Shown: positions 18,058 through 28,280, numbered from the stretch's first letter. The stretch: 64,000 nucleotides of DNA from Limnohabitans sp. Jir61 (GCF_003063545.1 NZ_NESD01000002.1:124001-188000), one strand, 5' to 3'. Notes: generated by a model not told the origin, from the letters alone. Translations and numbers: made by a program.

Positions 18058-18315
18058 TTAAGCAGCAGGCGTTGCTTTAGCAGCTTGCTTGACCAAACGG
18101 ATAACAGTAGGAGAGCATTGAGCGCCCACGCTGGTCCAGTGGTTCAAACGGTCGTGCGCAACGCGCAAGCTTTCAGCTTGGCCTTTGGCGATTGGGTTGT
18201 AAAAACCAATGCGCTCGATGAAGCGGCCGTCGCGACGATCGCGCTTGTCGGCAACAACAATGTTAAAAAACGGACGGGCTTTAGAACCGCCGCGTGAGAG
18301 TCGGATGACGACCAT
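18058..18315 (-). CDS. rpsP: 30S ribosomal protein S16
   Basis: Small-subunit assembly protein, 85 residues. It carries the S16 signature [20 protein letters not shown], and [15 protein letters not shown] follows. It is first in the rpsP-rimM-trmD-rplS operon. Its promoter must lie in the 100 bases separating it from the phosphate transporter stop (18316-18416). Confidence 0.97.
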   Translation of the reverse strand: MVVIRLSRGGSKARPFFNIVVADKRDRRDGRFIERIGFYNPIAKGQAESLRVAHDRLNHWTSVGAQCSPTVIRLVKQAAKATPAA

Positions 18316-18416
18316 GATGAATCCTTCGGGTGGAAATTTTTTTCAACGTTTGAGACACGCGCTAAGCCACCCGGCCTGCGACACGCTGAAAAGCCTGCCA
18401 TTATAGCGCGCAAACC

Positions 18417-19427
18417 TTAGAACAACTGCAAGCTCACCCAATAAGCCACGCCAGCCACAAAGGCGCTGGCAGGAATGGTCAAGATCCAAGCCCACACGAT
18501 GCCGCCCGCCACACCCCAACGCACGGCACTGGCGCGCTGCGTCGAGCCCACGCCCACGATAGCGCCGGTGATGGTGTGGGTGGTCGACACGGGCACGCCC
18601 ATCGCCGTAGCCAAGAACAAGGTCATGGCGCCGCCGGTTTCGGCACAGAAGCCGCCCACAGGCTTGAGTTTGGTGATTTTTTGACCCATGGTCTTCACAA
18701 TGCGCCAGCCACCAAACATGGTGCCCAAGCCAATCGCCATGTAGCAACTGACGATGGCCCAGCCAGGAGGCGACGCGCTGTCAACCTCGGCGTACCCCGT
18801 GGCCATCAGCAACATCCAAATGATGCCAATGGTTTTTTGCGCATCGTTACCACCGTGGCCCAAGCTGTAGGCGCCAGCAGAAACCAGCTGCAAGCGACGG
18901 AACCACTTGTCCACGCGTGAGGGGCGGAAGCTTCGGAAAATCCAAGCCACAGCCACCATCATCAACGAGCCTAACGTAAAGCCAAGCAGTGGCGACACAA
19001 AAATGAAGGCCACAGTTTTCAAAATGCCAGCAGCGACCAATGCACCTGCACCTGCTTTGGCAATCACAGCGCCCGAAATGCCACCAATCAAGGCATGCGA
19101 CGAGCTGCTGGGAATGCCGTAGTACCAAGTGATCACGTTCCAAGTGATGGCCCCCACCAAAGCGCCAAACACAACATGGGTATCCACAACACCAGGCTGA
19201 ACAATGCCTTTACCCACCGTAGCAGCCACGCTCAAGTGGAAGATGAAGATGGCTACAAAGTTAAAGAACGCAGCAAACAAAACAGCTTGCGCAGGCTTCA
19301 ACACCCCGGTCGACACCACAGTCGCGATGGAGTTGGCAGCATCATGAAAACCATTCATGAAGTCAAACATCAAAGCCAACGCTACCAACAAGGCGACCAC
19401 CCAGAAGGCGGTTTGTACGGTTTCCAT
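18417..19427 (-). CDS. Inorganic phosphate transporter, PiT family
   Basis: A 336-residue membrane symporter for metal-phosphate uptake. The PHO-4 signature FMNGFHDAANSIATVVSTG lies at about 24-42, and a second copy GAYSLGHGGNDAQKTIGI lies in the second half, as expected from the internal duplication of this family. Ten or so hydrophobic segments can be seen. It starts 13 bases after the stop of the DUF47 gene, its usual partner, with which it probably forms a unit. Confidence 0.93.
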   Translation of the reverse strand: METVQTAFWVVALLVALALMFDFMNGFHDAANSIATVVSTGVLKPAQAVLFAAFFNFVAIFIFHLSVAATVGKGIVQPGVVDTHVVFGALVGAITWNVITWYYGIPSSSSHALIGGISGAVIAKAGAGALVAAGILKTVAFIFVSPLLGFTLGSLMMVAVAWIFRSFRPSRVDKWFRRLQLVSAGAYSLGHGGNDAQKTIGIIWMLLMATGYAEVDSASPPGWAIVSCYMAIGLGTMFGGWRIVKTMGQKITKLKPVGGFCAETGGAMTLFLATAMGVPVSTTHTITGAIVGVGSTQRASAVRWGVAGGIVWAWILTIPASAFVAGVAYWVSLQLF

Positions 19428-19440
19428 GATCAGCCCGTGA

Positions 19441-20088
19441 TTAAGAATTCTCGAGGACGATGCCCTCGATCAAGTTGGCCACGTCTTCGCACTTGTCAGT
19501 GATGGTTTCCAACAACTGATAAATGGCTTTGAGCTTGAGCACTTCGCGCACATCGGGCTCTTCGCGGAACAACTTGCTCATGGCGCTGCGCATCACGCGG
19601 TCAGCATCTGATTCAAGCTTGTCAATTTCTTCGCAAGTCTTCAATGCAGCTTCAGCAGTGCCGTGGTCAGAGATTTTTTCCAACAAGTACACGGCGTCGC
19701 GCAGACGCTCGCAGCACTTCACGCTGAGGTCGGTCAAACGCACGATCTCTTCGTTCATCACGCGCACGTCGTACAAAGCCATGGTCTCGGCCGTGTCTTG
19801 GATCAAGTCAGCCACGTCGTCCATGGTGTTGATCAAGGAGTGGATTTGCTCACGGTCGATGGGCGTGATGAATGTTTTGTGAATGGCCACATTGCATTCG
19901 TGCGTGATGCGATCAGCACCGCGCTCAGCGTTGTCCACTTCAGTGTTGTACTTGTCACGCAAGATGGGGTCGCCGTAATTGGCCACCAAATGCGAAAACG
20001 CGTGCACAGCTTCGACGATGCGGTCGGCGTGCTGGTTGAACATGACGAAAAAATTGCCTTCAGTGGGCAACAACTTTCCAAACAACAT
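19441..20088 (-). CDS. DUF47 family protein (PhoU-like phosphate transport regulator)
   Basis: A 215-residue all-helical protein of the DUF47/TIGR00153 family, distantly related to PhoU and typically encoded just upstream of a PiT transporter. Recognisable are FFVMFNQHADRIVEAV at the N-terminus, ADRITHECNVAIHKTFITPIDRE and MDDVADLIQDTAE, which hold the conserved acidic metal-binding residues. It probably controls the transporter 13 bases downstream, an inference from family context. Confidence 0.92.
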   Translation of the reverse strand: MLFGKLLPTEGNFFVMFNQHADRIVEAVHAFSHLVANYGDPILRDKYNTEVDNAERGADRITHECNVAIHKTFITPIDREQIHSLINTMDDVADLIQDTAETMALYDVRVMNEEIVRLTDLSVKCCERLRDAVYLLEKISDHGTAEAALKTCEEIDKLESDADRVMRSAMSKLFREEPDVREVLKLKAIYQLLETITDKCEDVANLIEGIVLENS

Positions 20089-20207
20089 TTGGAGCTCCTG
20101 TGGGATGACTTATTTGTGACAGTTAAATGACACCGAAGTGTAAACGCAGCTCATCACCCTGAGCCATCCCACGTCTCCCGAGGTGTGCCATACGAATTGA
20201 GAAATGT

Positions 20208-20681
20208 CTAAGGCAAGATACGCTGAATCGGTTGATCTTGCACGGCCACAAGTTGCAGATCGCTCACACGCTCGGGCCACACCTCAGCCACGGGTTGCAG
20301 CACAAACGCGCGTTCGTGCCAGCGCGGATGCGGCAAAGTCAGCTCAGGCGTTGCCAAAGCCACATCGCCATAAAAAATGAGGTCGAGGTCGAGCGTGCGC
20401 GGGGCATTCTTAAAAGGTCGCTCACGCCCACTTTGCAGCTCGAGCGCTTGCAAGGCATGCAACAGCGCCACTGGGCTGAGCTGGGTGTGGATCAAGGCCA
20501 CAGCATTGATGAAATCTGGCCCTTGGGCCTCATAGGGTGCACTGCGGTACAGCGACGAGGCTTTGAACAACTGCGTCTCAGGCAAGCCCGCCACATCGCG
20601 CAAGGCTTGCTGCACGGTGGCCACCGCGTCGCCCAAATTGGCGCCGAGGGCCACACACGCCATGACGGGTTTTGCTGACAT
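20208..20681 (-). CDS. folK: 2-amino-4-hydroxy-6-hydroxymethyldihydropteridine pyrophosphokinase
   Basis: Transfers pyrophosphate from ATP to 6-hydroxymethyl-dihydropterin in folate synthesis. The 157 residues include the HPPK features VALGANLGD (N-terminus), LYRSAPYEAQGPDFINAV, and the signature APRTLDLDLIFYGD, with catalytic Asp pair, followed by LPHPRWHERAFVLQPVAE. It lies 14 bases after pcnB, a common neighbour, at the end of the AI-2E-hda-HAD-pcnB-folK series. Confidence 0.95.
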   Translation of the reverse strand: MSAKPVMACVALGANLGDAVATVQQALRDVAGLPETQLFKASSLYRSAPYEAQGPDFINAVALIHTQLSPVALLHALQALELQSGRERPFKNAPRTLDLDLIFYGDVALATPELTLPHPRWHERAFVLQPVAEVWPERVSDLQLVAVQDQPIQRILP

Positions 20682-20695
20682 GGCGAAGGCTCTGC

Positions 20696-22240
20696 TTATT
20701 CGGCGGCGGGTGAGCCACCGGCTTCGCCCGTGGGCTTGCGACGGCGACGACGGCGTTTTTTGGCGGGCGATGCTGCACCTTCTTCACCTTCGGGCTCCAC
20801 CTCACGGAAACGTGGGTCTTCACTCTCGGGCTTTGGCGCACGACGCACCGCATGCACGCGGGGTGCGCGCTGGGCTTTTTGTTGTTCTTGGCGCACTTGC
20901 TGCAACAGGTCTTCGCGCTCGCTGTCACTGGCCACGCTGAACTCTTGCCACCAATCCGACAAGGCTTCGTCCACCTCGCCCACATCGGCACGCAAGCGCA
21001 TGAAGTCAAAGCCAGCACGGAAACGCGCTTGATCCACCAAGGTCCAAGGGCCGCTGCCTGTGCGCTTTTCAAAGCGCGGCTGCATCATCCAAATTTCGCG
21101 CATGTCCGCGCCGAGCTTGCCTCGGCCCGACACATCGCCAATGCGAGAGTCAAACACTTCGTCAATGGCATCTTGCAAGGCAGGGAACGATGGCTGTTTG
21201 ACACTGCGATGCGCCCATGTCTCACGCACATCCGACCACAACACACAGGCCAGCAAGAAGCTAGGTGCTACCGGCTTGCCCTCGCCCACGCGGCGGTCGG
21301 TGTCGTTCAAAGCGGTGGTGACAAATTGTTCGCTGGCACGCTCGACCACGATGTCGAGCAAGGGGTAAATACCTTTGGCCAAACCGTGTTGCTTGAGTTG
21401 TTCAATGCTGGCCAGCGCGTGGCCGGTTTGCAAAAGCTTGAGCATTTCGTCAAACAAGCGGCTTTGCGGCACATCGGCCAGCAGCTTGGCGGCTTTTTTC
21501 AGAGGAGCAGCCGTCTTTGCTTCCATCTTGAAGCCTAAGCCCGAGAGCTTGGCCGCAAAACGCACGGCGCGAATCACGCGCACAGGGTCTTCGCGGTAGC
21601 GCGTGGCAGGGTCGCCAATCATGCGAATGACTTTTTTCTTCGCGTCGGCAATGCCGCCGTGGTAGTCGATCACGTTGCCCGTTTCGGGGTCGTAGTACAT
21701 GGCGTTGATGGTGAAGTCGCGGCGCGCCGCGTCTTGGTCTTGTGGGCCCCACACGTTGTCGCGGAGCACACGGCCGCTGGCGTCAACGGCGTGCTTCATA
21801 TTGGCCAGCTCTTGCTTGCTGCTGCGCTCGTTGCCTTTGACTTTTTCGGCATCGGCGTTGTCTAAGTGGGCGCGGAAGGTGGACACCTCAATCACTTCGT
21901 GCTCACGGCCTCGGCCGTACACCACGTGCACGATGCGGAAACGTCGGCCAATGATGAAGGCGCGACGGAATGCCGCCTTCACTTGCTCGGGCGTGGCGTT
22001 GGTGGCCACATCAAAGTCTTTGGGCTTCAAGCCCAGCAACAAATCGCGCACTGCGCCACCCACGATGTAGGCTTCAAAGCCACGGTCTTGCAGGGTGCGC
22101 ACCACGTTCAAGGCGCGTTCATCCACCCAGTCGACGTTGATGCCGTGCACCTTGGCAGGCACCACATGGCGTTTGCCTAAGTTGGGCAGCGTGCTGGCGG
22201 GCGACTTGCCCATCAGCTTGTTGATGAATTGTTTGATCAT
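20696..22240 (-). CDS. pcnB: Poly(A) polymerase I
   Basis: Adds 3' poly(A) tails to RNA and targets it for decay. The ATG at 22240 gives 514 residues. The nucleotidyltransferase head has YIVGGAVRDLLLGLKPKDFD (GG and D-x-D catalytic residues), then RREDP-type motifs (RYREDPVRVIRAVRFAAK). A very basic Arg/Lys-rich tail (KKRRRRRRKP) follows, as in other PcnB proteins. The start overlaps the HAD phosphatase stop (ATGA). The frame is open further upstream, but only within that gene. Confidence 0.94.
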   Translation of the reverse strand: MIKQFINKLMGKSPASTLPNLGKRHVVPAKVHGINVDWVDERALNVVRTLQDRGFEAYIVGGAVRDLLLGLKPKDFDVATNATPEQVKAAFRRAFIIGRRFRIVHVVYGRGREHEVIEVSTFRAHLDNADAEKVKGNERSSKQELANMKHAVDASGRVLRDNVWGPQDQDAARRDFTINAMYYDPETGNVIDYHGGIADAKKKVIRMIGDPATRYREDPVRVIRAVRFAAKLSGLGFKMEAKTAAPLKKAAKLLADVPQSRLFDEMLKLLQTGHALASIEQLKQHGLAKGIYPLLDIVVERASEQFVTTALNDTDRRVGEGKPVAPSFLLACVLWSDVRETWAHRSVKQPSFPALQDAIDEVFDSRIGDVSGRGKLGADMREIWMMQPRFEKRTGSGPWTLVDQARFRAGFDFMRLRADVGEVDEALSDWWQEFSVASDSEREDLLQQVRQEQQKAQRAPRVHAVRRAPKPESEDPRFREVEPEGEEGAASPAKKRRRRRRKPTGEAGGSPAAE

Positions 22241-22908
22241 TGTTTTGGGAACAGTTCCAAAATCGGCCAGCCTTTTTCTAAGGCCACGGCGCGCAGTGTG
22301 TTGTCGGGGTTGGTCGCCACGGGGTGGTTGACGCGCTCCAACAGGGGCAAATCGTTGCGGGAATCGCTGTAGAAGGTGGTCTCTACATCGGCCCAGTCCA
22401 AGCCTTCGCGTATGAGCCATTGTTGCAGACGTTGCACTTTGCCTTCGCGCAGGGTGGGCACACCGCTGATTTCGTTGGTGAACCAGCCCTTCGCATCGCG
22501 CACCAGCTCCACCGCAATCAGCTCTTCCACGCCAAAGGCTTTGGCAATGGGGCGGGTCACAAACTCGTTGGTAGCGGTGATGATGATGACGCGGTCGCCT
22601 GCATCTTTGTGCTTTTGCACCAGCGCCAGCGCTTCGGGGCGAATGGCTGGCTGAATGACTTCGCGCATGAATTGCGCATGGGCCTGCGCCGCCACATCTG
22701 GGCCACGCTGGCAAAACGCTTCGGATGCAAAACGCACGTAGTCGTGAATATCCAAAGTGCCTGCTTGGTAGTGGGCATAAAACTCGTCGTTACGCCTGAT
22801 GAACGCATCACGCTCATGCCAGCCCAAACGCACGGTGAACTCGCCCCACGATTGGTCGGAGTCAATCGGCAGCAAGGTGTGGTCGAGGTCAAATAAGGCG
22901 AGTTTCAT
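22237..22908 (-). CDS. HAD-superfamily phosphatase, SerB-like
   Basis: A 223-residue HAD-IB hydrolase. Motif I FDLDHTLLP (nucleophile Asp and acid/base Asp) is at the N-terminus, motif II is in VIIITATNEF, and motif III with Lys plus the distal Asp motif is in FYSDSRNDLPLLE. It resembles phosphoserine-phosphatase-like proteins, but the substrate is not readable. Its ATG at 22908 overlaps the hda stop (TGATG) and its stop overlaps the pcnB start, so it is translated inside a tightly coupled operon. Confidence 0.88.
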   Translation of the reverse strand: MKLALFDLDHTLLPIDSDQSWGEFTVRLGWHERDAFIRRNDEFYAHYQAGTLDIHDYVRFASEAFCQRGPDVAAQAHAQFMREVIQPAIRPEALALVQKHKDAGDRVIIITATNEFVTRPIAKAFGVEELIAVELVRDAKGWFTNEISGVPTLREGKVQRLQQWLIREGLDWADVETTFYSDSRNDLPLLERVNHPVATNPDNTLRAVALEKGWPILELFPKQ

Positions 22909-23594
22909 CACATGGCTTCCAGCATGGCTTTGATCAACGGGATAGTGATGGCTCGTTGCGTTTGCAAGGCGTAGCCATCGAGTTGATCGAGGAGTTGAAT
23001 GAGGCTGCTGAGGTCACGGCTGAAGCGGTTGAGCATGAAGTCCATCACCTCATCGCTCAAGAACACACCTCGGTCATCGGCCTGTTGGCGCAGCACAGCG
23101 CGGCGCTCGGTTTCGCTGAGCACCTGCAATTGAAAAATATGGCCCCAACCCAAGCGGGTACGCAAGTCTTCGCGCAAGGCCAAGTCGCTGGGCGGCACGC
23201 TACCTGCGGCTAGCACCCAACGCTGCTGACCATCGTTGGGCGTAGTGGCGTTGACAAACCAATTGAAAGCGGCGTGTTGCTGCACGGCGGTGTAGAGGTG
23301 CACATCGTCCAAGATGACCACGCGCCATGCGTCATTGAAAGCAGAAGGCTCGGCCAATGTGGCATCCATCCAGCCCACGGGGCAGCTTTGGTCGCGCAAG
23401 GCGGCTTGCGCAGCGCGCAGCAAATGGGTTTTACCGCTACCACCCTCGCCCCACACATACGTGGGCACGGGTGAGCGCTTGTCGTTGCCCACCCAGAGTT
23501 GCAAGTGCTGCAACGCCGCTTGATTGGGGCCTGCGAAAAAGTTTTTGAGAGTCGGGCCGGGAGCCAAACCAATGTCGAGTGCGATTTGCTTCAT
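22908..23594 (-). CDS. hda: DnaA regulatory inactivator Hda
   Basis: An AAA+ protein that, with the loaded sliding clamp, stimulates ATP hydrolysis by DnaA and prevents re-initiation. The 228 residues show a Walker A GEGGSGKTHLL, Walker B VVILDDVHLY and the sensor/arginine-finger region RFSRDLSSLIQLLDQLD. It lacks the DNA-binding domain of DnaA. I chose the ATG at 23594; a GTG two codons upstream is also possible. An N-terminal clamp-binding sequence such as QIALDIG is present. Confidence 0.93.
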   Translation of the reverse strand: MKQIALDIGLAPGPTLKNFFAGPNQAALQHLQLWVGNDKRSPVPTYVWGEGGSGKTHLLRAAQAALRDQSCPVGWMDATLAEPSAFNDAWRVVILDDVHLYTAVQQHAAFNWFVNATTPNDGQQRWVLAAGSVPPSDLALREDLRTRLGWGHIFQLQVLSETERRAVLRQQADDRGVFLSDEVMDFMLNRFSRDLSSLIQLLDQLDGYALQTQRAITIPLIKAMLEAM

Positions 23595-23600
23595 CTGCAC

Positions 23601-24674
23601 TCAAACACCACGGTACAAAGCGCTGGCTTGGTACTGCGCACGCAAGCGGCGAATGGCCACCAACAACACTGCGCTGGCAGGCAAGGCCACCAGCACACCG
23701 ACAAAACCAAACAACTGGCCAAAGGCCATCAAAGCAAAAATCACATGCAGCGGGTGCAGGCCAATGCGCTCGCCCACCAAGCGTGGCGTCAGCACAAAAC
23801 TCTCAATGAGTTGGCCCAAGCCATAGACCACCGCCACCATCAGCAAAGCTTCGCTGGGCGCAAACTGCAGCACGCCCGCCAAGATGGCCAAGACCAAGCC
23901 CACACCAAAACCCACATATGGCACAAACACCGCCAAGCCTGTGAACACGCCAATCGGGAATGCCAATTCCAAACCAAAGGCCCACAAGGCCACGCTGTAA
24001 TACACCGCCAACAAGGCCATGACGGACAACTGGCCGCGCAAGTATTGACCCAGCACCTCATCGCATTCGTTCACAAAACTGTCGTATGAACCCCGTGCAG
24101 GCATAGGCACCAAGGCTTCCACATGGTGCACCAAGCGCTGCCAATCGACCAACAAATAAAACAGCACCACAGGGATCAAGATCAAATTGCCCACCACGGC
24201 AAGAGCCACGCTGCCACCAATGCGTAGCGAAGTCAGAGCTTGTCTGAAACCATCGTCAAACGAGGTGCTGAAGGTTTGCAGCACAAAAGCTTTAATGCTG
24301 GCACTGTCCAGCATGACGTGAATGCCTTTGGCTTGCAGCCAAGGCACGATGTCGGTTTGCAAACGCTCCACAAGCACGGGCACTTGATCGCGCATGCGCG
24401 GCAACTCGTGAGCCAAGATAGGAATCAGTAAGGTACACAGCGCCACTAGCAGCGTCAAAAAGAACACCTCAACCAGCACCACCGCCACCAAGCGGGGCAA
24501 ACGCCCACCAAATACACGCTGGAGACTTCGCACCATCGGGCTCAGCACATAAGCCAACACAGCTGCCACCACAAACGGCATCAGCACAGGGCCCAGCAGC
24601 CACAGCACAAGCGCGGTCACGCCCGCGAGGCCAGTCCAAGCGAGGGCGTGTTGTTGTGCGGGGGTGAATTGCAT
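23601..24674 (-). CDS. AI-2E family transporter (YhhQ/PerM-type permease)
   Basis: A 357-residue membrane protein of the AI-2 exporter-like permease superfamily, with about eight hydrophobic segments (for example [20 protein letters not shown] and [14 protein letters not shown] near the N-terminus) and a family signature around [13 protein letters not shown]. Real substrates of this family are varied and often unknown. The ATG at 24674 was preferred over an upstream in-frame start. It is divergent from purM (82 bases) and is the first gene of the series ending in folK. Confidence 0.87.
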   Translation of the reverse strand: MQFTPAQQHALAWTGLAGVTALVLWLLGPVLMPFVVAAVLAYVLSPMVRSLQRVFGGRLPRLVAVVLVEVFFLTLLVALCTLLIPILAHELPRMRDQVPVLVERLQTDIVPWLQAKGIHVMLDSASIKAFVLQTFSTSFDDGFRQALTSLRIGGSVALAVVGNLILIPVVLFYLLVDWQRLVHHVEALVPMPARGSYDSFVNECDEVLGQYLRGQLSVMALLAVYYSVALWAFGLELAFPIGVFTGLAVFVPYVGFGVGLVLAILAGVLQFAPSEALLMVAVVYGLGQLIESFVLTPRLVGERIGLHPLHVIFALMAFGQLFGFVGVLVALPASAVLLVAIRRLRAQYQASALYRGV

Positions 24675-24756
24675 ACAGCGTGTGAAGGTGATGGCTTTAA
24701 AATTACCGCTTGATTCTATCGGCGCACACCTTGCAGCGCCCCAGCACCTTTTCACT

Positions 24757-25785
24757 ATGAACAAACCCCTCTCCTACAAAGACGCCGGCGTCGACATCGT
24801 CGCAGGCGATGCCTTGGTCGAACGCATCAAACCCTTGGCCAAGAAAACCATGCGCGAGGGCGTGTTGGCCGGCATCGGTGGTTTTGGTGCCTTGTTTGAA
24901 GTGCCCAAGCGCTACAAAGAACCCGTGCTGGTGAGTGGCACTGACGGCGTGGGCACCAAGCTCAAGCTGGCCTTTGAATGGCAAATGCACGACACCGTGG
25001 GCATCGACTTGGTGGCCATGAGCGTGAACGACGTGTTGGTGCAAGGCGCTGAACCCCTGTTCTTCCTCGACTACTTTGCCTGCGGCAAATTGCACATCGA
25101 CACCGCCGCTGCGGTGGTGGGCGGCATTGCCAAAGGCTGCGAGCTGTCAGGCTGCGCCTTGATTGGCGGCGAAACTGCTGAAATGCCAGGCATGTACCCC
25201 GATGGCGAATACGACCTAGCCGGTTTTGCCGTGGGTGCGGTGGAAAAATCCAAAATCCTGACCGGCCAAAACGTCAAGCCAGGTGATGTGGTGTTGGGCT
25301 TGACATCAGCTGGTGTGCACTCCAACGGCTTCTCATTAGTGCGCAAAGTGATTGACCGTGCAGGCGCAAACGCACCCGATACCTTGGACGGCAAGCCGTT
25401 CAAAGAAGCCATCATGGCCCCCACCCGCTTGTACGTGAAGAGCGTGTTGGCTGCTTTGGCCGAGACACCCATCAAAGCACTCGCCCACATCACCGGTGGC
25501 GGCTTGCTGGAAAACATCCCACGCGTGTTGCCCGAAGGCACGGCCGCTCACCTGAAAAAAGGCAGCTGGCCACAAACCGAGCTGTTTGCTTGGTTGCAAA
25601 ACACGGCTGGCATCGACGACATCGAAATGAACCGTACTTTCAACAACGGCATTGGCATGGTGGTGGTGATTGACGCCGCACACGCTGCCGCTTGTGCCGA
25701 CGTGCTGCGCGCTCACGGTGAGCAAGTGCACACCATTGGCGTGATTGCTGAGCTGGGTAATGGCCCTGCGGTGGTGGTGGCCTAA
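24757..25785 (+). CDS. purM: Phosphoribosylformylglycinamidine cyclo-ligase (AIR synthetase)
   Basis: ATP-dependent ring closure of FGAM to AIR in de novo purine synthesis. With the ATG at 24757 the protein has 342 residues. Family motifs: [20 protein letters not shown] at the N-terminus, the catalytic [36 protein letters not shown] and [15 protein letters not shown]. It is a single-gene unit with its own terminator, divergent from the AI-2E permease. Confidence 0.96.
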   Translation: MNKPLSYKDAGVDIVAGDALVERIKPLAKKTMREGVLAGIGGFGALFEVPKRYKEPVLVSGTDGVGTKLKLAFEWQMHDTVGIDLVAMSVNDVLVQGAEPLFFLDYFACGKLHIDTAAAVVGGIAKGCELSGCALIGGETAEMPGMYPDGEYDLAGFAVGAVEKSKILTGQNVKPGDVVLGLTSAGVHSNGFSLVRKVIDRAGANAPDTLDGKPFKEAIMAPTRLYVKSVLAALAETPIKALAHITGGGLLENIPRVLPEGTAAHLKKGSWPQTELFAWLQNTAGIDDIEMNRTFNNGIGMVVVIDAAHAAACADVLRAHGEQVHTIGVIAELGNGPAVVVA

Positions 25786-25800
25786 AGCCCCTTGCCCCAA

Positions 25801-25827
25801 CAAAAAAGCACCCTCGGGTGCTTTTTT
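25801..25827. terminator. Terminator between purM and the SirB1-like gene
   Basis: A stem (25801-25812 with 25817-25827) around a 4-base loop, with A-run and T-run flanks. It lies directly on the stop codon of the convergent gene, which reads leftward. Confidence 0.85.
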
Positions 25828-26555
25828 TATTCTTCGTCGTCGTGCACTTGCGGCAGCAGCACCATCAACCTTTGCCGTACCAACAGCAACCGCTCTGGGT
25901 CTTGGTGCGAGGTGTAGACCTCTTCCAAATTGCGCAGCATGCGCGCCACGATTTCGCGTGGCGTTGCGGCACGTAAATAGTGCTTAAGCAATTCGTCCGA
26001 CACATGACCGTCGCGCAACAACCCCGACTCGGCATGTATAGGCACCAAGCGCTCAGACAAATCTTCTTTGCTAAGCGACTCGCCCGTGAACGGGTCGATC
26101 ACCACCTGCCCTTCGTTCGGGAAAGGCAATCGTACTTTCATCAGGAAGTGTCCAGGAAAGCCCACGCCTTGCGCACGCAACCCAATGCTTTGCGCCAGCT
26201 CTAACCACAACACCGCCAAACTGATGGGAATGCCTCGGCGCGTGCGCAACATCACATGCAAATAGCTGTTGTCAGGGTCGTAATAGTTGTTGAGGTTGCC
26301 ACTGAAGCCAAGTTCTTCAAAAAAGAACTTGTTGAGCAAGCGCAGTTTTTGTAAAGCGCCAGCATCTGAGGGCAAGCGTTGTTTGAGGCGACTGCTGAGC
26401 TGATCCACCAGATCCAGCACCTCTTGAATGTCTAGCTCTGGGTATTCGTCTTGCGCCAAGCTGGCGGCAGCTTCGAGCAAGGGGAACTGCTCATCGCTTT
26501 GCACCAAGGAAGCAAAGTATTCCAGGGCGGTGGGTACTTCGAGTTTGAAATCCAT
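25827..26555 (-). CDS. SirB1/YchA family transglutaminase-like protein
   Basis: A 242-residue cytosolic protein of the SirB1 family: a transglutaminase-like domain (LNKFFFEELGFSGNLNNYYDP, then RRGIPISLAVLWLELA) followed by TPR-like helices towards the C-terminus (LLLVRQRLMVLLPQVHDD). The molecular function is not known; a role near a regulatory or cell-wall process has only been suggested by neighbours in other genomes. It lies 40 bases downstream of murJ, with which it may be co-transcribed. Confidence 0.85.
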   Translation of the reverse strand: MDFKLEVPTALEYFASLVQSDEQFPLLEAAASLAQDEYPELDIQEVLDLVDQLSSRLKQRLPSDAGALQKLRLLNKFFFEELGFSGNLNNYYDPDNSYLHVMLRTRRGIPISLAVLWLELAQSIGLRAQGVGFPGHFLMKVRLPFPNEGQVVIDPFTGESLSKEDLSERLVPIHAESGLLRDGHVSDELLKHYLRAATPREIVARMLRNLEEVYTSHQDPERLLLVRQRLMVLLPQVHDDEE

Positions 26556-26595
26556 GGCTCAGTCCCCTTCTTTGTTTGGGTTGATCGGCGCTAAG

Positions 26596-28161
26596 TTATC
26601 GACGCAACAAGGCACGCAGCTTCAAGCCGGTGAGGGTGAGTGTCGCAAAGTACAGCAATGCAGACACAGCCAACACACCGGCCATCAAGCCCACGCGCAA
26701 CAGCGGCGTGGCGTGCAAAGCCGTCCAATCCCAATACTGGGCAGACCACCACAACCATGCTGCCAACACGGCACATGCAGCCAGCACTTGCAACACGAAT
26801 CGCAACCACCCCGCGCTCATCACATACGTGCCATTCTTGCGCAAACCCCACAGCAACCAAGCTGCGTTGACCAAGGCTCCCAAGCCAATCGACAAAGCTA
26901 AGCCAGCGTGCGCCAAGTAAGGAACCAAGGCCAAGTTAAGCAGCTGCGTGATGATCAGCACTGCCACCGCAATGCGCACCGGCGTGCGAATGTCTTGGCT
27001 GGCGTAGTAGCCGGGCGCCAGCACCTTGATGGCCACCAGCCCGAGCAATCCCACGCCGTAGCCCATCAGCGCCAGTGTGGTTTGCTGCACATCGTGGGCG
27101 CTGAACGCGCCGTAGTTGTATAGCACGGCCACCAAAGCTTTAGAAAACACCAGCAAAGCCAAAGCACACGGCAGTGCCAACAGCAGCACCAAGCGCAAGC
27201 CCCAATCAAGCATGTCTGAATATTTAGCGGTGTCATTGGCCGCTTTGGCCGCCGACAGCTGAGGCATCAGCACCACCCCCAAAGCAACGCCTAGCAAGGC
27301 CGTGGGGAACTCCATCAAACGGTCGGCATAGCTGAGCCAACTCACACTACCAGCCGTGAGGTGCGATGCGATTTGCGTGTTGATCAACAAAGAAATCTGC
27401 GCCACGCTCACGCCCAGCAAAGCAGGCACCATCAGCTGCAAGATGCGTTTGGGGCCTTCGCCTCCCCAAGCTTCTCGCACGGCACGCCAGCTCAGGCCCA
27501 CGCGGGGCAACATACCCAAACGGCGCAAAGCCAAGAGTTGAATGCTGAGCTGGGCCACACCGCCCAGCATCACACCCACGGCCAAGGCATAAATCGGGGG
27601 CACGCCCAAAGTACCAAACCACGGGCCACCCCACCAAGCGGCGGCAATCATCGACACGTTCAGCAGCACAGGCGTGGCCGCTGGCACAGCAAAACGCTTC
27701 CAAGTGTTGAGCACGCCTGCGGCCAGAGCCACGAGCGACATAAAAGCGATGTACGGAAACATAAAGCGCGTCATCACCACAGCCACCTCAAAACCCTCGG
27801 GCGACTGCTGCAAACCACTGGCCATGGCCCACACCAGCCAAGGCGCAGCTAAAACGCCCAGCACTGATGTGATGAACAAAGCCCAAATCAGCAAGGTGGC
27901 GACTTGGTTGATCAGTACATGGGTGGCCTCATCTCCGTTTTGCTGGCGGCTAGCGGCCAGCACCGGAACAAAAGCTTGACTGAATGCCCCCTCGGCAAAC
28001 AGACGTCGGAATAAATTGGGGATGCGAAACGCCACATTGAAGGCGTCAGTCAGTGCGCTGGCCCCGAAAGTCGAAGCAATCAGCAGTTCGCGCATCAGCC
28101 CAGTGATGCGGGAAACCAGGGTCAAGCCCGAGACGATGGAGGCAGATTTGAACAATGACAC
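26596..28161 (-). CDS. murJ: Lipid II flippase MurJ
   Basis: Flips the peptidoglycan precursor lipid II across the inner membrane. The 521 residues form about 14 hydrophobic segments. The N-terminal signature is recognisable (VSRITGLMRELLIASTFG, ALTDAFNVAFRIPN, FRRLFAEGAFSQAFVPVL). It is divergent from rpsT, as in many Burkholderiales, and its promoter lies in the 119-base gap between the starts. Confidence 0.95.
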   Translation of the reverse strand: MSLFKSASIVSGLTLVSRITGLMRELLIASTFGASALTDAFNVAFRIPNLFRRLFAEGAFSQAFVPVLAASRQQNGDEATHVLINQVATLLIWALFITSVLGVLAAPWLVWAMASGLQQSPEGFEVAVVMTRFMFPYIAFMSLVALAAGVLNTWKRFAVPAATPVLLNVSMIAAAWWGGPWFGTLGVPPIYALAVGVMLGGVAQLSIQLLALRRLGMLPRVGLSWRAVREAWGGEGPKRILQLMVPALLGVSVAQISLLINTQIASHLTAGSVSWLSYADRLMEFPTALLGVALGVVLMPQLSAAKAANDTAKYSDMLDWGLRLVLLLALPCALALLVFSKALVAVLYNYGAFSAHDVQQTTLALMGYGVGLLGLVAIKVLAPGYYASQDIRTPVRIAVAVLIITQLLNLALVPYLAHAGLALSIGLGALVNAAWLLWGLRKNGTYVMSAGWLRFVLQVLAACAVLAAWLWWSAQYWDWTALHATPLLRVGLMAGVLAVSALLYFATLTLTGLKLRALLRR

Positions 28162-28225
28162 GCTTTGGAGTGTAGCGAGGGCTTGACAAGCCTTTTGGGT
28201 GGGCTTCGGCCCCAGTTTTGGGATT

Positions 28226-28234
28226 TGCTACAAT
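28226..28234 (+). promoter_or_regulatory. Extended -10 promoter for rpsT
   Basis: TGC TACAAT, an extended -10 element, occurs 46 bases before the rpsT start. No good -35 hexamer was seen at 17 bases, which is usual for extended -10 promoters. No transcription data are available. Confidence 0.5.
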
Positions 28235-28280
28235 CGTGGGCTTTGCTGACATCATCCTCAGACACTTAAGGAATTTAATC

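Noticed and set aside
22241-22714. Longer PcnB N-terminus of about 160 residues
   Set aside because: It overlaps the HAD phosphatase gene, and the ATGA overlap at 22237-22240 is a typical coupled start.
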